Assembly: GCA_002239085.1 (NCBI GenBank)
Contig: MPNP01000003.1
Span: 27,501 to 91,500 of the forward strand
From: Rhodobacteraceae bacterium bin131
Lineage (GTDB): Bacteria > Pseudomonadota > Alphaproteobacteria > Rhodobacterales > Rhodobacteraceae
Direction: 5' to 3'
Length of the DNA: 64,000 nucleotides
Shown piece by piece: positions 37,547 through 45,931 of the stretch. Made by a program: the position numbers and the translations under genes. The stretch's first letter is position 1; every line of letters starts with the position of its first letter. The notes beneath the pieces were generated by a model, which saw nothing but the letters and a program-made list of their open reading frames with translations, did not search any database and had not been told where the DNA came from.

Positions 37547-37660
37547 TCACTGCCGTCGGCCCAACTGAATAGGGTCAGTACCTGATTTTTTTGGACGGGT
37601 TATCGAGATGGACGGTCTCATAGGATATTTTACTGGAATCAAATTCATACTGAAGTCCAT
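37547..37660 (-). CDS. possible 37-residue peptide between transketolase and dehydratase genes
   Basis: ATG 37660 lies three bases past the upstream transketolase stop with an excellent AAGGGG ribosome site six bases away. The frame encodes 37 residues (MDFSMNLIPVKYP..., basic C-terminus) and ends at TGA 37547. It is in the same frame as the following dehydratase gene, so one stop codon is all that separates them. Unrecognised. Either a real small peptide, a leader for translational coupling, or the broken N-terminus of something larger. Confidence 0.35.
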   Translation of the reverse strand: MDFSMNLIPVKYPMRPSISITRPKKSGTDPIQLGRRQ

Positions 37661-37681
37661 GAGTTACCCCTTCTTCAGTAT
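37647..37681. other. stem-loop across the transketolase C-subunit stop
   Basis: Perfect 9-bp arms ATACTGAAG and CTTCAGTAT with a 17-base loop span the last codons, the stop and the ribosome site of the 37-residue ORF. It could mask that ribosome site. No T-run follows, so it is not a standard terminator. Confidence 0.45.
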
Positions 37682-38647
37682 CACCTGACGGGCTGCATCC
37701 GCAATGGCCGGCGCGTCTAGACCGAACTTGTTCATCAGATAAGGCGTAGTTCCACCTTCACAAAATTGATCCTTAACACCCACTCGTTTGAATGGCAGAC
37801 CAATACCTTCCTCAACAAGAACTTCTGCCACTGCTGATCCAAGTCCACCAATAATGCTATGGTTTTCGGCAGTTACAATTGCACCGGTCCTAGTGGCACT
37901 TTCAATTATCAACGCCTGATCAAGCGGCTTAATTGAGGCCATATCTACAACTCTTGCCTCAATACCTTCTTTGGCAAGAGTATCTGCAGTTGCCAAAGAT
38001 TCCTTTACACATAGTCCAGCCGCGATAATGGTCAAATCAGTACCCTCACGCATGATCACACCTTTACCTACCTTCAAGCTTTGGGGTATGAAATCTGGTG
38101 GAGTTGTTTCGGGGCGTTTCATGCGAAGGTAGACGGGGCCGTTCCAATCAAGGGCAAGCTTGACCATGGCGGCATGATATTCAGGTCCCGAAGGCTCAAA
38201 AATAGCCATATTAGGGACAGCACGCATGATGGCGATATCCTCAATAGCCTGATGCGAAACTCCGAGCATTGTGGCAACACCGGGCAGAAAGCCCACAATT
38301 TTAACTGGTAGGTTCGGATAGGCGACTTGCATGGTAATCTGATCAAGTACGCGTTTGGTGATAAAGGCGCAAAAGGAATGGCAGAAAGGAATTTCACCAG
38401 ACCGGGCCATGCCTCCAGCAATGCCGATCATATTCGCTTCAGCAATACCTACGTTGTGAAACCGTTCGGGCAGTTCGTCGCGAAACAGGTCGGTTTCAGT
38501 AGGGGGAACCAAATCGGCACAAAGTGCTACAATACGTGGGTCAGTCTTCGCCACCTTGACCAATGCATCACCATAGGCTCGTGGTAATGGCTTAAACGAT
38601 CGATTGATGAAATCAGCTGCCTCAAGCTGGGTCAATGTCTCGGTCAT
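37664..38647 (-). CDS. split transketolase, C-terminal (pyrimidine-binding) subunit, pair 1
   Basis: 327 residues covering the PYR domain and C-terminal domain of a transketolase. The catalytic Glu that activates thiamine diphosphate is in HNVGIAEANMIGIAGGMA; HSFCAFITKRVLDQ, GVSHQAIEDIAIMRAVPNM and the C-terminal TAENHSIIGGLGSAVAEVL are typical. ATGA overlap with the N-terminal subunit gene indicates equimolar synthesis. Transfers two-carbon ketol units between sugars; the particular ketose is unknown. First of two such pairs in this cluster. Confidence 0.92.
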   Translation of the reverse strand: MTETLTQLEAADFINRSFKPLPRAYGDALVKVAKTDPRIVALCADLVPPTETDLFRDELPERFHNVGIAEANMIGIAGGMARSGEIPFCHSFCAFITKRVLDQITMQVAYPNLPVKIVGFLPGVATMLGVSHQAIEDIAIMRAVPNMAIFEPSGPEYHAAMVKLALDWNGPVYLRMKRPETTPPDFIPQSLKVGKGVIMREGTDLTIIAAGLCVKESLATADTLAKEGIEARVVDMASIKPLDQALIIESATRTGAIVTAENHSIIGGLGSAVAEVLVEEGIGLPFKRVGVKDQFCEGGTTPYLMNKFGLDAPAIADAARQVILKKG

Positions 38648-39477
38648 AACAACGCCTCCAATTCAGTGCGTGCACTTGCGGCGACCTCTTGAGGAAACCG
38701 GAGTTGGTGGAACATCAACCCTTCAAGCGAAGTAACTCCTTTACCCATCAACGTGTTGGCCTTGATAAAGCTGGGTTTGCCTTTGGTCTCTCGTGCCGAA
38801 TCATAGGCGGCAAGTAAAGCCTCAATGTCGTTACCATCCACTTCTTGGCAAGCAAAGCCAAAGCTTTCCATCTTGTTTATGAGCGGTTCAAGCGACATTA
38901 CAAGATCCATTGCCCCTTCCGATTGAACAAAATTATAATCAACAATAATACAGAGATTGTCGAGTCCCTGGGCTCCGGCTAACATCGCTGCTTCCCAAAT
39001 TTGACCCTCTTGCATCTCACCATCCCCGATGATCACGTAAAAGCGGTTTGCCCGGCCTTGGCGCTTGGCTGCCAAAGCACAGCCCACGGCCACGGACAGG
39101 CCTTGACCCAGCGAACCACAGGTGGCCTCCACAAATGATCCTAAGCGCTCAGATGAGTTAATCTCAAGTGGTGAGCCGTCGGTGACATAGGTTGCCAAAT
39201 CAGCCACATTAAAAAAACCTCGCTCAGCGAGAGCGGCATAGAATATCGCAGTGTTGTGGGCAGTAGTCAAGAAAATTCGATCACGATTCGGCCAAGTTGG
39301 ATCGGCCGGGTCAATAGTTGCCTCGGCAAAGTAGAGTGTGGTAAAAATATCTGCCGCCCCAAGTCCTTGTTGTACATAACCCTGACCTGATGGGGCCACC
39401 ATATCTACTACATGTAGTCGCAATCGCGTAGCAATATTTGTCAATTCATGCAGATTATGTTTCACTTTCATGTTCAA
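38644..39477 (-). CDS. split transketolase, N-terminal (TPP-binding) subunit, pair 1
   Basis: 277 residues, the diphosphate-binding half. Thiamine diphosphate motif GDGEMQEGQIWEAA...DYN is intact, the substrate/His region reads FLTTAHNTAIFYAAL and SCGSLGQGLSVAVGCALA is the expected GSLG-G segment (here TCGSLGQG). First gene of the minus arm, divergent from the GntR regulator over a 57-base region with a perfect palindrome. Split transketolases are known from apiose and sulfoquinovose pathways, but sequence alone does not link this one to either. Confidence 0.92.
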   Translation of the reverse strand: MNMKVKHNLHELTNIATRLRLHVVDMVAPSGQGYVQQGLGAADIFTTLYFAEATIDPADPTWPNRDRIFLTTAHNTAIFYAALAERGFFNVADLATYVTDGSPLEINSSERLGSFVEATCGSLGQGLSVAVGCALAAKRQGRANRFYVIIGDGEMQEGQIWEAAMLAGAQGLDNLCIIVDYNFVQSEGAMDLVMSLEPLINKMESFGFACQEVDGNDIEALLAAYDSARETKGKPSFIKANTLMGKGVTSLEGLMFHQLRFPQEVAASARTELEALL

Positions 39478-39495
39478 CCTGTGTTAAGATAAAGA

Positions 39496-39509
39496 TATAA
39501 AGCTTTATA
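39496..39509. promoter_or_regulatory. candidate operator of the GntR/UTRA regulator
   Basis: TATAAAGCTTTATA is a perfect 14-bp palindrome midway between the divergent transketolase and gntR genes. Position and symmetry suit a HutC-type GntR repressor controlling both directions. Related AAAGATA sequence recurs before tctC. Confidence 0.5.
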
Positions 39510-39534
39510 CCTTTGAAATAGAAGGATTGTCAAC

Positions 39535-40245
39535 ATGGATCTTCAATCAATGCGACGAACGGCAGTTCCATTGCACGCAGAAGTTGCTGAAGTGCTCCGC
39601 CACCAGATACTGTCAGGTAGTCTTGTGTCGGGAACTCGCCTGCCTACTTTGCACAAGTTGACCGAACAGTTGGGCGTAGCCCGGATGACTGTGGTACAAG
39701 CGATGAATACTCTTGAGGAAGAGGGGCTGATTGAAAAGCATTCTGGACGAGGAACCTTTGTCAAAGACGTGAAGCGGCCACGGAAACACACGCTTCAACT
39801 TAAAATGGAGATTTCACAAATCTATGCCATGGTCGATCATTTGAAAGTTTCAGTTCGCAAGAAATTTGCTGCAATAGAAAAGACCGATGATGGTCGTTAT
39901 TTCCGCTATTTACGCCGTATCCATGCCAAATGGGGCAAGCCGTTTTGCCAAGTGGATATTAAGCTGGATGATCGAATTTTTGAAAAAGCCCCGGAGCGAT
40001 TCGAGGAAGAAATTGTTGTGACGGTTCTTAAAGATCTCGGTGTTTCAATTACAAAAGCCCGACAGAATGTAACAATTTCCTATGCTGATTTTGCCATGGC
40101 CGAGGCACTTGGTATCAAAGTGAATTCAGCGGTGTTTCGTGTAACAAGGGAATTTATGGACGGCGAAGGACAGCTTATTTATTCGGCGATTCTCTACTAC
40201 CCGAGCGACCTTTTGGAATTTGAAATGGAGTTTACTGTTGACTGA
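39535..40245 (+). CDS. GntR-family regulator with UTRA domain (HutC subfamily)
   Basis: 236 residues. Winged helix at residues 12-80 (HAEVAEVLRHQILSGSL, LGVARMTVVQAMNTLEEEGLI, KHSGRGTFVKD) and a C-terminal UTRA ligand-binding domain (RYFRYLRRIHAKWGKPFCQVD, EALGIKVNSAVFRVTREFMD). AAGGA ribosome site before ATG 39535. It stands between the two arms of the catabolic cluster, so it is the probable local regulator, with a pathway substrate or intermediate as effector. Confidence 0.9.
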   Translation: MDLQSMRRTAVPLHAEVAEVLRHQILSGSLVSGTRLPTLHKLTEQLGVARMTVVQAMNTLEEEGLIEKHSGRGTFVKDVKRPRKHTLQLKMEISQIYAMVDHLKVSVRKKFAAIEKTDDGRYFRYLRRIHAKWGKPFCQVDIKLDDRIFEKAPERFEEEIVVTVLKDLGVSITKARQNVTISYADFAMAEALGIKVNSAVFRVTREFMDGEGQLIYSAILYYPSDLLEFEMEFTVD

Positions 40246-40274
40246 CATATCTCTTGATGTTTCAGAATATTGGC

Positions 40275-40302
40275 TTGACTTTTATAATTGAGCATGTAAA
40301 GA
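40275..40302 (+). promoter_or_regulatory. candidate promoter of tctCBA-sulfatase operon
   Basis: TTGACT (40275-40280) and TAAAGA (40297-40302) with a 16-base spacer form a plausible sigma-70-type promoter about 155 bases before tctC. The 212-base gap otherwise contains no gene. Tentative. Confidence 0.35.
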
Positions 40303-40456
40303 TACATACATCTAGACCATTAAGGCATTTCTAAGTGATCTTGAAGCAAGGTTGTCTGGAAAAATTGGCCTTTAAACTGGGGTTAATGAAACAGTTTCAA
40401 ATTTTTTCAAATGGTATGGAAGTAATTTGAGGCGTTTAAAGAATGGAGAGTAAACT

Positions 40457-41425
40457 ATGAATCTTATCAAATTTGCCGTTTCGAGTATTGCGGTTTTGTG
40501 GTTGAGCATGGGGGTCGCATTAGCAGAATGGCCAGAAAAACCAATCACCTATGTTGTTAGTTTTGGGGCCGGTGGAAACGCAGACATTGTCGCACGAATG
40601 AATGCCGAAGTTCTTTCAAAGGAATTGGGTGTTCCAGTCAACGTTATTAACAAGCCAGGCGGAGCGCATATCCCAGCAACTATGTCTGTGGCTGAAGCCC
40701 CTGCCGATGGTTATACTTTATTCAACTGGTCACCACCATCTTTCATGATTGTACCACTAACGCGTGAGACACCTTATACTCCGCTTGAGGATTTTATTCC
40801 GCTTTTTGCAGGAATATCGGCCTCAAATGCACTTTATGTACGTGGAGATAGCCCTTACAATACATTTGAAGAGTTCCTTGAGGGAGCTAGGGAAAATAAG
40901 CTTACCATTGGCGTAAACAATCTAGGCGCACCCCCCAACTTGTCAGCAGTCCAATTAGCAAATGAGTTTGGGTTGGAATTCAAGACATTGGCATTAAAAA
41001 CTGTTCCTGCTACGATGGCAGGCTTGATCGGTGGTCAAGTAGATGTGGCCGTTGGTCAAGTTGCTTCAATTCACGCCTACCAAGATGGCGAGGTACGCCC
41101 CTTGATTATCCTTGATAATGGACGTCAGCCTTATATGGAGAAAGACTTGCCAGGTGTACGTACTGTGGGTGAAGCCTTCCCAGGTAAAGAGGCCGGTGTC
41201 TGGGTCCATGGTGGTTTGGCTGTTAAGGCTGGTACACCACAAGAGATAGTTGACAAGCTGTTAGAAGCATCCAAGCCCATGGGTGAAGAAGAGTTTATCT
41301 CTCAGGTTCCCAAATCTGTCGGTTACAACTGGGTGCATGGAGTAGATGAAACAACAGCCTTAATCCAGGCGGGGATTGACCTTTATTCCCCAATCCTAGA
41401 TGGTCTTGGCCTTCTCCACAAATAA
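40457..41425 (+). CDS. tctC: TctC-type periplasmic solute-binding protein
   Basis: Binding protein of 322 residues for a tripartite tricarboxylate (TTT) transporter. Signal peptide (LIKFAVSSIAVLWLSMGVALA, cleavage near residue 23), then EWPEKPITYVVSFGAGGNADIVARM, the conserved TTT start, and NKPGGAHIPATMSVAEAPADGYT. GGAGAG ribosome site before ATG 40457. TTT proteins bind small carboxylates and sometimes other anions. In this operon the ligand may be a sulfated acid. A perfect hairpin follows the stop. Confidence 0.92.
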   Translation: MNLIKFAVSSIAVLWLSMGVALAEWPEKPITYVVSFGAGGNADIVARMNAEVLSKELGVPVNVINKPGGAHIPATMSVAEAPADGYTLFNWSPPSFMIVPLTRETPYTPLEDFIPLFAGISASNALYVRGDSPYNTFEEFLEGARENKLTIGVNNLGAPPNLSAVQLANEFGLEFKTLALKTVPATMAGLIGGQVDVAVGQVASIHAYQDGEVRPLIILDNGRQPYMEKDLPGVRTVGEAFPGKEAGVWVHGGLAVKAGTPQEIVDKLLEASKPMGEEEFISQVPKSVGYNWVHGVDETTALIQAGIDLYSPILDGLGLLHK

Positions 41426-41442
41426 CTTGTGGTATGATCTTG

Positions 41443-41475
41443 GACACCGTACAATATGGGAGCATGTACGGTGTC
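41443..41475 (+). terminator. intra-operon stem-loop after tctC
   Basis: Perfect 10-bp arms GACACCGTAC / GTACGGTGTC with a 13-base loop lie 17 bases after tctC and 21 bases before tctB. Same arrangement as after matP and glpV. Confidence 0.75.
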
Positions 41476-41496
41476 TATGATTTGAGGTAGTAATTC

Positions 41497-41958
41497 ATGT
41501 TCATCCAACGAATTGCCAACACTGTATTTGCGGTTTTGGTTATTCTGGTAAGTTCCTATTTCGCTTGGGTTGCTGAAGGGTTTGAAGCGACAGGTTTGTT
41601 GGCGAGCTCAGGCTTACCGTCAAAATTTTTTCCACAGTTGATGCTAGGCGCCATGGTTGCCTGTGCAATCATCGTCTGTTACCTATATGGGGTAAAGGGC
41701 GAAGCAGGTGGTGATACTGGCGAGACTGTGTTCGGCAATAAAGGGGATGCACGTCGTGGGATATTGATGCTGGCTGTCTCAGTTGCATGTTATCTCACCT
41801 GGCGTAGCTTTGGTTTTATTCCCATGGCTTTACTGCTCGGGCCATTATCTTTGTTGGCTATGGGGATCAAACAACCTTTGATCTATGCAACCGTTTGGGT
41901 GCTCACTGGATGTATCTATATTGTCTTTACCTACCTACTTGGGATACAGTTGGTATAA
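41497..41958 (+). CDS. tctB: TTT transporter small membrane subunit TctB
   Basis: 153-residue membrane protein with four hydrophobic segments (FAVLVILVSSYFAWVAE, LMLGAMVACAIIVCYLYG, GILMLAVSVACYLTW, VLTGCIYIVFTYLLGIQL), as in TctB. The SSGLPSKFFPQLM segment before the second helix is typical. GAGGTAG ribosome site. Seven bases before tctA. Confidence 0.88.
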   Translation: MFIQRIANTVFAVLVILVSSYFAWVAEGFEATGLLASSGLPSKFFPQLMLGAMVACAIIVCYLYGVKGEAGGDTGETVFGNKGDARRGILMLAVSVACYLTWRSFGFIPMALLLGPLSLLAMGIKQPLIYATVWVLTGCIYIVFTYLLGIQLV

Positions 41959-41965
41959 TCTTATA

Positions 41966-43462
41966 ATGATAGAACCAAACGCACTCGCGATTGCAATTGG
42001 CCTATTGGCTGACCCCTTTACCATCACTTTGTTGATAGTGGGTATTATTCTTGGGATAATCATTGGTATCTTGCCTGGCTTGGGGCCACCTATTGCGATC
42101 GCATTGGCACTCCCATTTACCTTTTATATGGAAACGGTTCCTTCAATGATTCTATTGCTGGGGATTTATTCAGCCGCAATTTACGGAGGGTCAATCTCTG
42201 CAATCGCCGTCGGCATTCCTGGAACTGGAGCAGCAATAGCGACCGTTCAAGACGGGCATAAGATGTTTAAGGATGGTAGGGGAGGTGAGGCGCTTGGTTT
42301 TTCTCTGACCGGTTCAATTATCGGAGGACTATTCAGCGTCGTCTGTTTGGTTGTGATTTCACCTTTATTAGCAAGTCTTGCGGTCAAGTTCGGCCCACGT
42401 GAATACCTAGCTATCAGTGTCTTTGGCCTCATTGTTGTGGTTCGTGTGGCGGGCAAGAGCCTGTCAAAAGGACTTCTTATGGGCACAATGGGTATTTTCC
42501 TAACCACTTGGGGGCTGGATGAGTTAAATGGTACAGAGAGGTTCACATTTGGTACATACCATCTTTATGAGGGTCTCCCACTCGTCCCTTTTCTGGTTGG
42601 TCTATTCGCTGTATCAGAAGTGTTGATTGGGTCAGAGCGGGCTTTGCAGAGGACCAAATTCAATATGGACAGTTTGAAGGTTAAACTACCTAGTTTAAAA
42701 ACTTTATCCGGTTTGAAAGATGTGATACTGCGTTCCTCAATTATTGGAACAATCATTGGAATTATTCCAGGTGAGGGAGCGGCTGTAGGTGCCTTTTTTG
42801 CCTATTCAGAGGCCAAACGACGCTCAAAGACGCCTGAGGCATATGGTACCGGGATTCCAGAGGGAATTGTTGCCCCCGAGACGGCTAATAATGCAACTGT
42901 TGGTGGAGCCTTAGTACCTACATTGACTCTTGGTGTGCCAGGAAGTCCTGCGGCTGCAGTATTGCTTGGTGCTTTGCTGATCCAAGGTCTTACCCCAGGG
43001 CCAAAGCTCTTTAGTGACCGTCCTGATTTGATGTATGCGATTTTTATTGGTTTGTTCGTGATCAACATTCTTATGATGTTTATTGGTCTGGTAGCGATCC
43101 GTTTTGCTGCACGGCTGATCATGGTACCGACATCGGTTATTGTACCGACGGTATTGTTGTTGAGTTTTGTTGGGATTTACTCAGTCTCGTATTCATTCTT
43201 CAATGTAGGTGTGCTTTTGGGTGCTGGTATTCTTGGTTACGTGGTTCGTAAACTCGGTTATTCCATAGCACCTTTGTCCATTGGCTTTGTTTTGGGTCCC
43301 ATCCTCGAGAATTCCTTGCGCCAATCCCTGACCATCGCAGATGGATCAATTGTCGAGTTCTTCAATACACCCATTGGTCTGACGATTTACGCAGCACTAG
43401 CGTTGACTATCTTATTGGGGCCAATTACTTCGCGGCTTAGGGGAAGATCAGCCAAAGCATGA
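41966..43462 (+). CDS. tctA: TTT transporter large membrane subunit TctA
   Basis: 498 residues from ATG 41966; the track's earlier ATG lies inside tctB. Strongly hydrophobic, about twelve segments, with the family motifs GIILGIIIGILPGLGPPIAIALALPF near the N-terminus (GLGPP), GIPGTGAAIATVQDGHKMFKDG and the second-half repeat IIGIIPGEGAAVGAFFAYSEAKR plus GVPGSPAAAVLLGAL. Ion-coupled import of the substrate bound by TctC. Its stop overlaps the sulfatase start (ATGA). Confidence 0.94.
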   Translation: MIEPNALAIAIGLLADPFTITLLIVGIILGIIIGILPGLGPPIAIALALPFTFYMETVPSMILLLGIYSAAIYGGSISAIAVGIPGTGAAIATVQDGHKMFKDGRGGEALGFSLTGSIIGGLFSVVCLVVISPLLASLAVKFGPREYLAISVFGLIVVVRVAGKSLSKGLLMGTMGIFLTTWGLDELNGTERFTFGTYHLYEGLPLVPFLVGLFAVSEVLIGSERALQRTKFNMDSLKVKLPSLKTLSGLKDVILRSSIIGTIIGIIPGEGAAVGAFFAYSEAKRRSKTPEAYGTGIPEGIVAPETANNATVGGALVPTLTLGVPGSPAAAVLLGALLIQGLTPGPKLFSDRPDLMYAIFIGLFVINILMMFIGLVAIRFAARLIMVPTSVIVPTVLLLSFVGIYSVSYSFFNVGVLLGAGILGYVVRKLGYSIAPLSIGFVLGPILENSLRQSLTIADGSIVEFFNTPIGLTIYAALALTILLGPITSRLRGRSAKA

Positions 43463-44952
43463 CCCATCAACCGAACATATTAATTATCTATGCCGACCAG
43501 ATGCGGTATGATGCTATGGGTTGTGCCGGTAATTCTGTGATTAAGACTGCTAATATCGACAGATTATCAATGGAAGGTGTGCATTTTAGCCAAGCCTATA
43601 CGAGTTATCCGCTTTGTTGCCCATTTCGAGCTTCGGTTCTGACTGGTAAATATGCACAAGGCCACGGGATGATTCAAAATCATTTTCCATTGCGCAACGA
43701 TCAAGGGTTCCTGGCCGAGTATATGCGCGATGCTGGCTATCGCACCGGATATATCGGCAAATGGCACTTGGAAGGTGGACCCAAACCAGGTTTTGTCCCG
43801 CCTGACCGGCGCTTTGGCTTTGATCATTTCATCGGATTTAACCGCGGACACTATTACAGGTCCTCGATTTATTTTGATAATGAAGGCCAAGCTTATCACT
43901 CAGAAAGATATGAGCCAGATTATCAAACTGACCAACTGATGGAATTTATTGATACCTCGGTCAAGGCTGGAGATAACAAGCCATTCTTAGGTTATATCAG
44001 TTATGGCCCTCCGCATTTTCCCATGGATATGCCGGATTATCTCCGCCAGATTTACGACCCAGACAAGATTCCTCTCCCACCCGGTGTGCCGGACCCAGAT
44101 TTACAGTCGAAGGTACAAAAACACCGCAACGAAGTCCTTTGCTTTGGCGACAAACGGTCTGGGCACAAGAGTCATGCGTCGCATGAAACCAAAGAGGTTG
44201 GAGAGGTTGAGACTGAAGCCGAAATTCGTGAGTTTATCGCTGAGTATTACGGTATGATTCATAATATTGATTGGAACGTTGGCCGTATCCTCAACCAACT
44301 TGATGCACTTGGGGTGACCAATGATACGGTGGTGATCTTTATGTCCGACCATGGCGATATGTGTGGACAACACGGGTCTTTTTGTGGAATCAAGAATCAA
44401 GCATACCGTGCGTCTATGCATGTACCATTGATCGTGCGTTACCCAGAACGATTCCAGCCAAAACGGACCGAAGCGATGGTTGATGTCGGGGTCGATATGA
44501 TGGCCACTCTCTTTGATCTTGTGGGGATAGAAATGCCAGGTGGACGTGATAGCCAATCCTATCTGTCGGCACTTGACGGTACAAGCGAAACAGCACGTGA
44601 TTCCATATGGTACCAAGTATTCACTCAAACTGGAGGAAACCCGCATGAATTTGCCCCATTTGCTGAACGTGGAATCCGTACCAAAGACTGGCTCTATATG
44701 CGACGCAAGAACCACCGTGCCATGCTTTTCGATCAGCGCAATGATCGAAACGAATTAAATAATCTGGTTGATGATCCCACTTATGCTCAATTAATGGATG
44801 AGTTTGATGTGAAATTAGATATACATATGAAAACCACTGGAGATGATTGGGATATGGCCGCCGACTTTCCTCCACCAGATTGGGTGACCCATGCACAGGC
44901 TGAAGAGTATCTTCAAAAGGTGCTCCTGCCAAAATCCAAAAACGTACCATGA
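43459..44952 (+). CDS. cytoplasmic formylglycine-dependent sulfatase
   Basis: 497-residue alkaline-phosphatase-superfamily sulfatase. The modification motif C-x-P-x-R is present as CCPFR (Cys53 to be formylglycine), followed by ASVLTGKYAQGHG. Other site residues: ADQMRYD near residue 12, GKWHLEGG, and the metal motif MSDHGDMCGQHG. No signal peptide, so it acts in the cytoplasm on an imported sulfate ester. ATGA overlap with tctA links uptake and desulfation. The substrate is unknown. A phosphonate or phosphate monoester activity is possible within the superfamily but the FGE gene nearby supports a Cys-type sulfatase. Confidence 0.92.
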   Translation: MTHQPNILIIYADQMRYDAMGCAGNSVIKTANIDRLSMEGVHFSQAYTSYPLCCPFRASVLTGKYAQGHGMIQNHFPLRNDQGFLAEYMRDAGYRTGYIGKWHLEGGPKPGFVPPDRRFGFDHFIGFNRGHYYRSSIYFDNEGQAYHSERYEPDYQTDQLMEFIDTSVKAGDNKPFLGYISYGPPHFPMDMPDYLRQIYDPDKIPLPPGVPDPDLQSKVQKHRNEVLCFGDKRSGHKSHASHETKEVGEVETEAEIREFIAEYYGMIHNIDWNVGRILNQLDALGVTNDTVVIFMSDHGDMCGQHGSFCGIKNQAYRASMHVPLIVRYPERFQPKRTEAMVDVGVDMMATLFDLVGIEMPGGRDSQSYLSALDGTSETARDSIWYQVFTQTGGNPHEFAPFAERGIRTKDWLYMRRKNHRAMLFDQRNDRNELNNLVDDPTYAQLMDEFDVKLDIHMKTTGDDWDMAADFPPPDWVTHAQAEEYLQKVLLPKSKNVP

Positions 44953-44959
44953 GTGAATT

Positions 44960-45931
44960 ATGCTGCTGAAAGGCGTTCGCAGTTTTGACCCTGCACCATT
45001 TGACGAGATAAGTTATGATCTATGCCGGCGTCGTAAAAATGTGGTGATCATAAGTGCGGACCTCAGTAAATATTGCCAAGTATTTCGAGTGAAAAACGAG
45101 TTACCAGAGCAGCATCTTGATGTGGGCATGGCCGAGCAAAATTTGCTGTCAGTAGCAGCTGGAGTAGCTAGGTCAGGATTGATTCCGGTGGCAACCTGTT
45201 TTGCTTGTTACATTACCCGGCGAGCTTATGATCAGATGATGATCTGCATGGGTACCGGATCGGGACCGGGAACAAATCGAGCGGAAGGGCCAACCAATAT
45301 CGCTATTGGCTTTACCCCTGGCATCGCCAACCCAGCTCGAATCCATCATCAAGCCGCTGAGGACCTAGGCATGGTGCGTGCGATTCCCAATGCAACCGTG
45401 ATTGATCCCATGGATCCAACGGATTTTCGTGCAGCCCTTAACACCGTTGTCGATCTGCCAGGACTGACCTATATCCGTGGTCATCGCGGTGATACACCGC
45501 TTTTGCTTGACAGCAAGAAATTTAACTTTGAGATTGGAAAAACCTACCCATTGAAGCGAGGTAAGGGGCTCGGGATAATCGCGACAGGTCTTGGCACCCA
45601 ATGGGCGCTTGAGGCTTCTGCTCTACTGAGCGAACGAGGAGTCGACCACTCCCTCCTTCATGTGCCGACAATCAAGCCTGTAAATGAAGATGAGATTGCA
45701 GATTTTTCTTTTGCCCACGACCAAATTGTAACGGTGGAAAATCATCAGATTGTCACTGGGCTTGGATCATTGGTGGCAGAAATTATCTCTGACATTGGAG
45801 GAGGGCCGCCAGTAAAACGTTTTGGCCTACCCAATCGATGGGCACCAGGTGGATCTCTGGCTTATATCCGTGCGCAACTCGGCCTTGATGCCCAGACACT
45901 TGCCAATGATATTGCGGAGAATGTACGGTGA
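44960..45931 (+). CDS. split transketolase, C-terminal subunit, pair 2
   Basis: 323 residues, PYR plus C-terminal domains. Catalytic Glu in HLDVGMAEQNLLSVAAGVA; CFACYITRRAYDQM, RIHHQAAEDLGMVRAIPNA and VENHQIVTGLGSLVAEII complete the pattern. An insertion rich in Gly (GTGSGPGTNRAEGP) follows the first strand, absent in pair 1. Here the C-subunit gene comes before the N-subunit gene, the reverse of pair 1, with a GTGA overlap. The two pairs differ clearly and so are not recent duplicates. Confidence 0.92.
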   Translation: MLLKGVRSFDPAPFDEISYDLCRRRKNVVIISADLSKYCQVFRVKNELPEQHLDVGMAEQNLLSVAAGVARSGLIPVATCFACYITRRAYDQMMICMGTGSGPGTNRAEGPTNIAIGFTPGIANPARIHHQAAEDLGMVRAIPNATVIDPMDPTDFRAALNTVVDLPGLTYIRGHRGDTPLLLDSKKFNFEIGKTYPLKRGKGLGIIATGLGTQWALEASALLSERGVDHSLLHVPTIKPVNEDEIADFSFAHDQIVTVENHQIVTGLGSLVAEIISDIGGGPPVKRFGLPNRWAPGGSLAYIRAQLGLDAQTLANDIAENVR

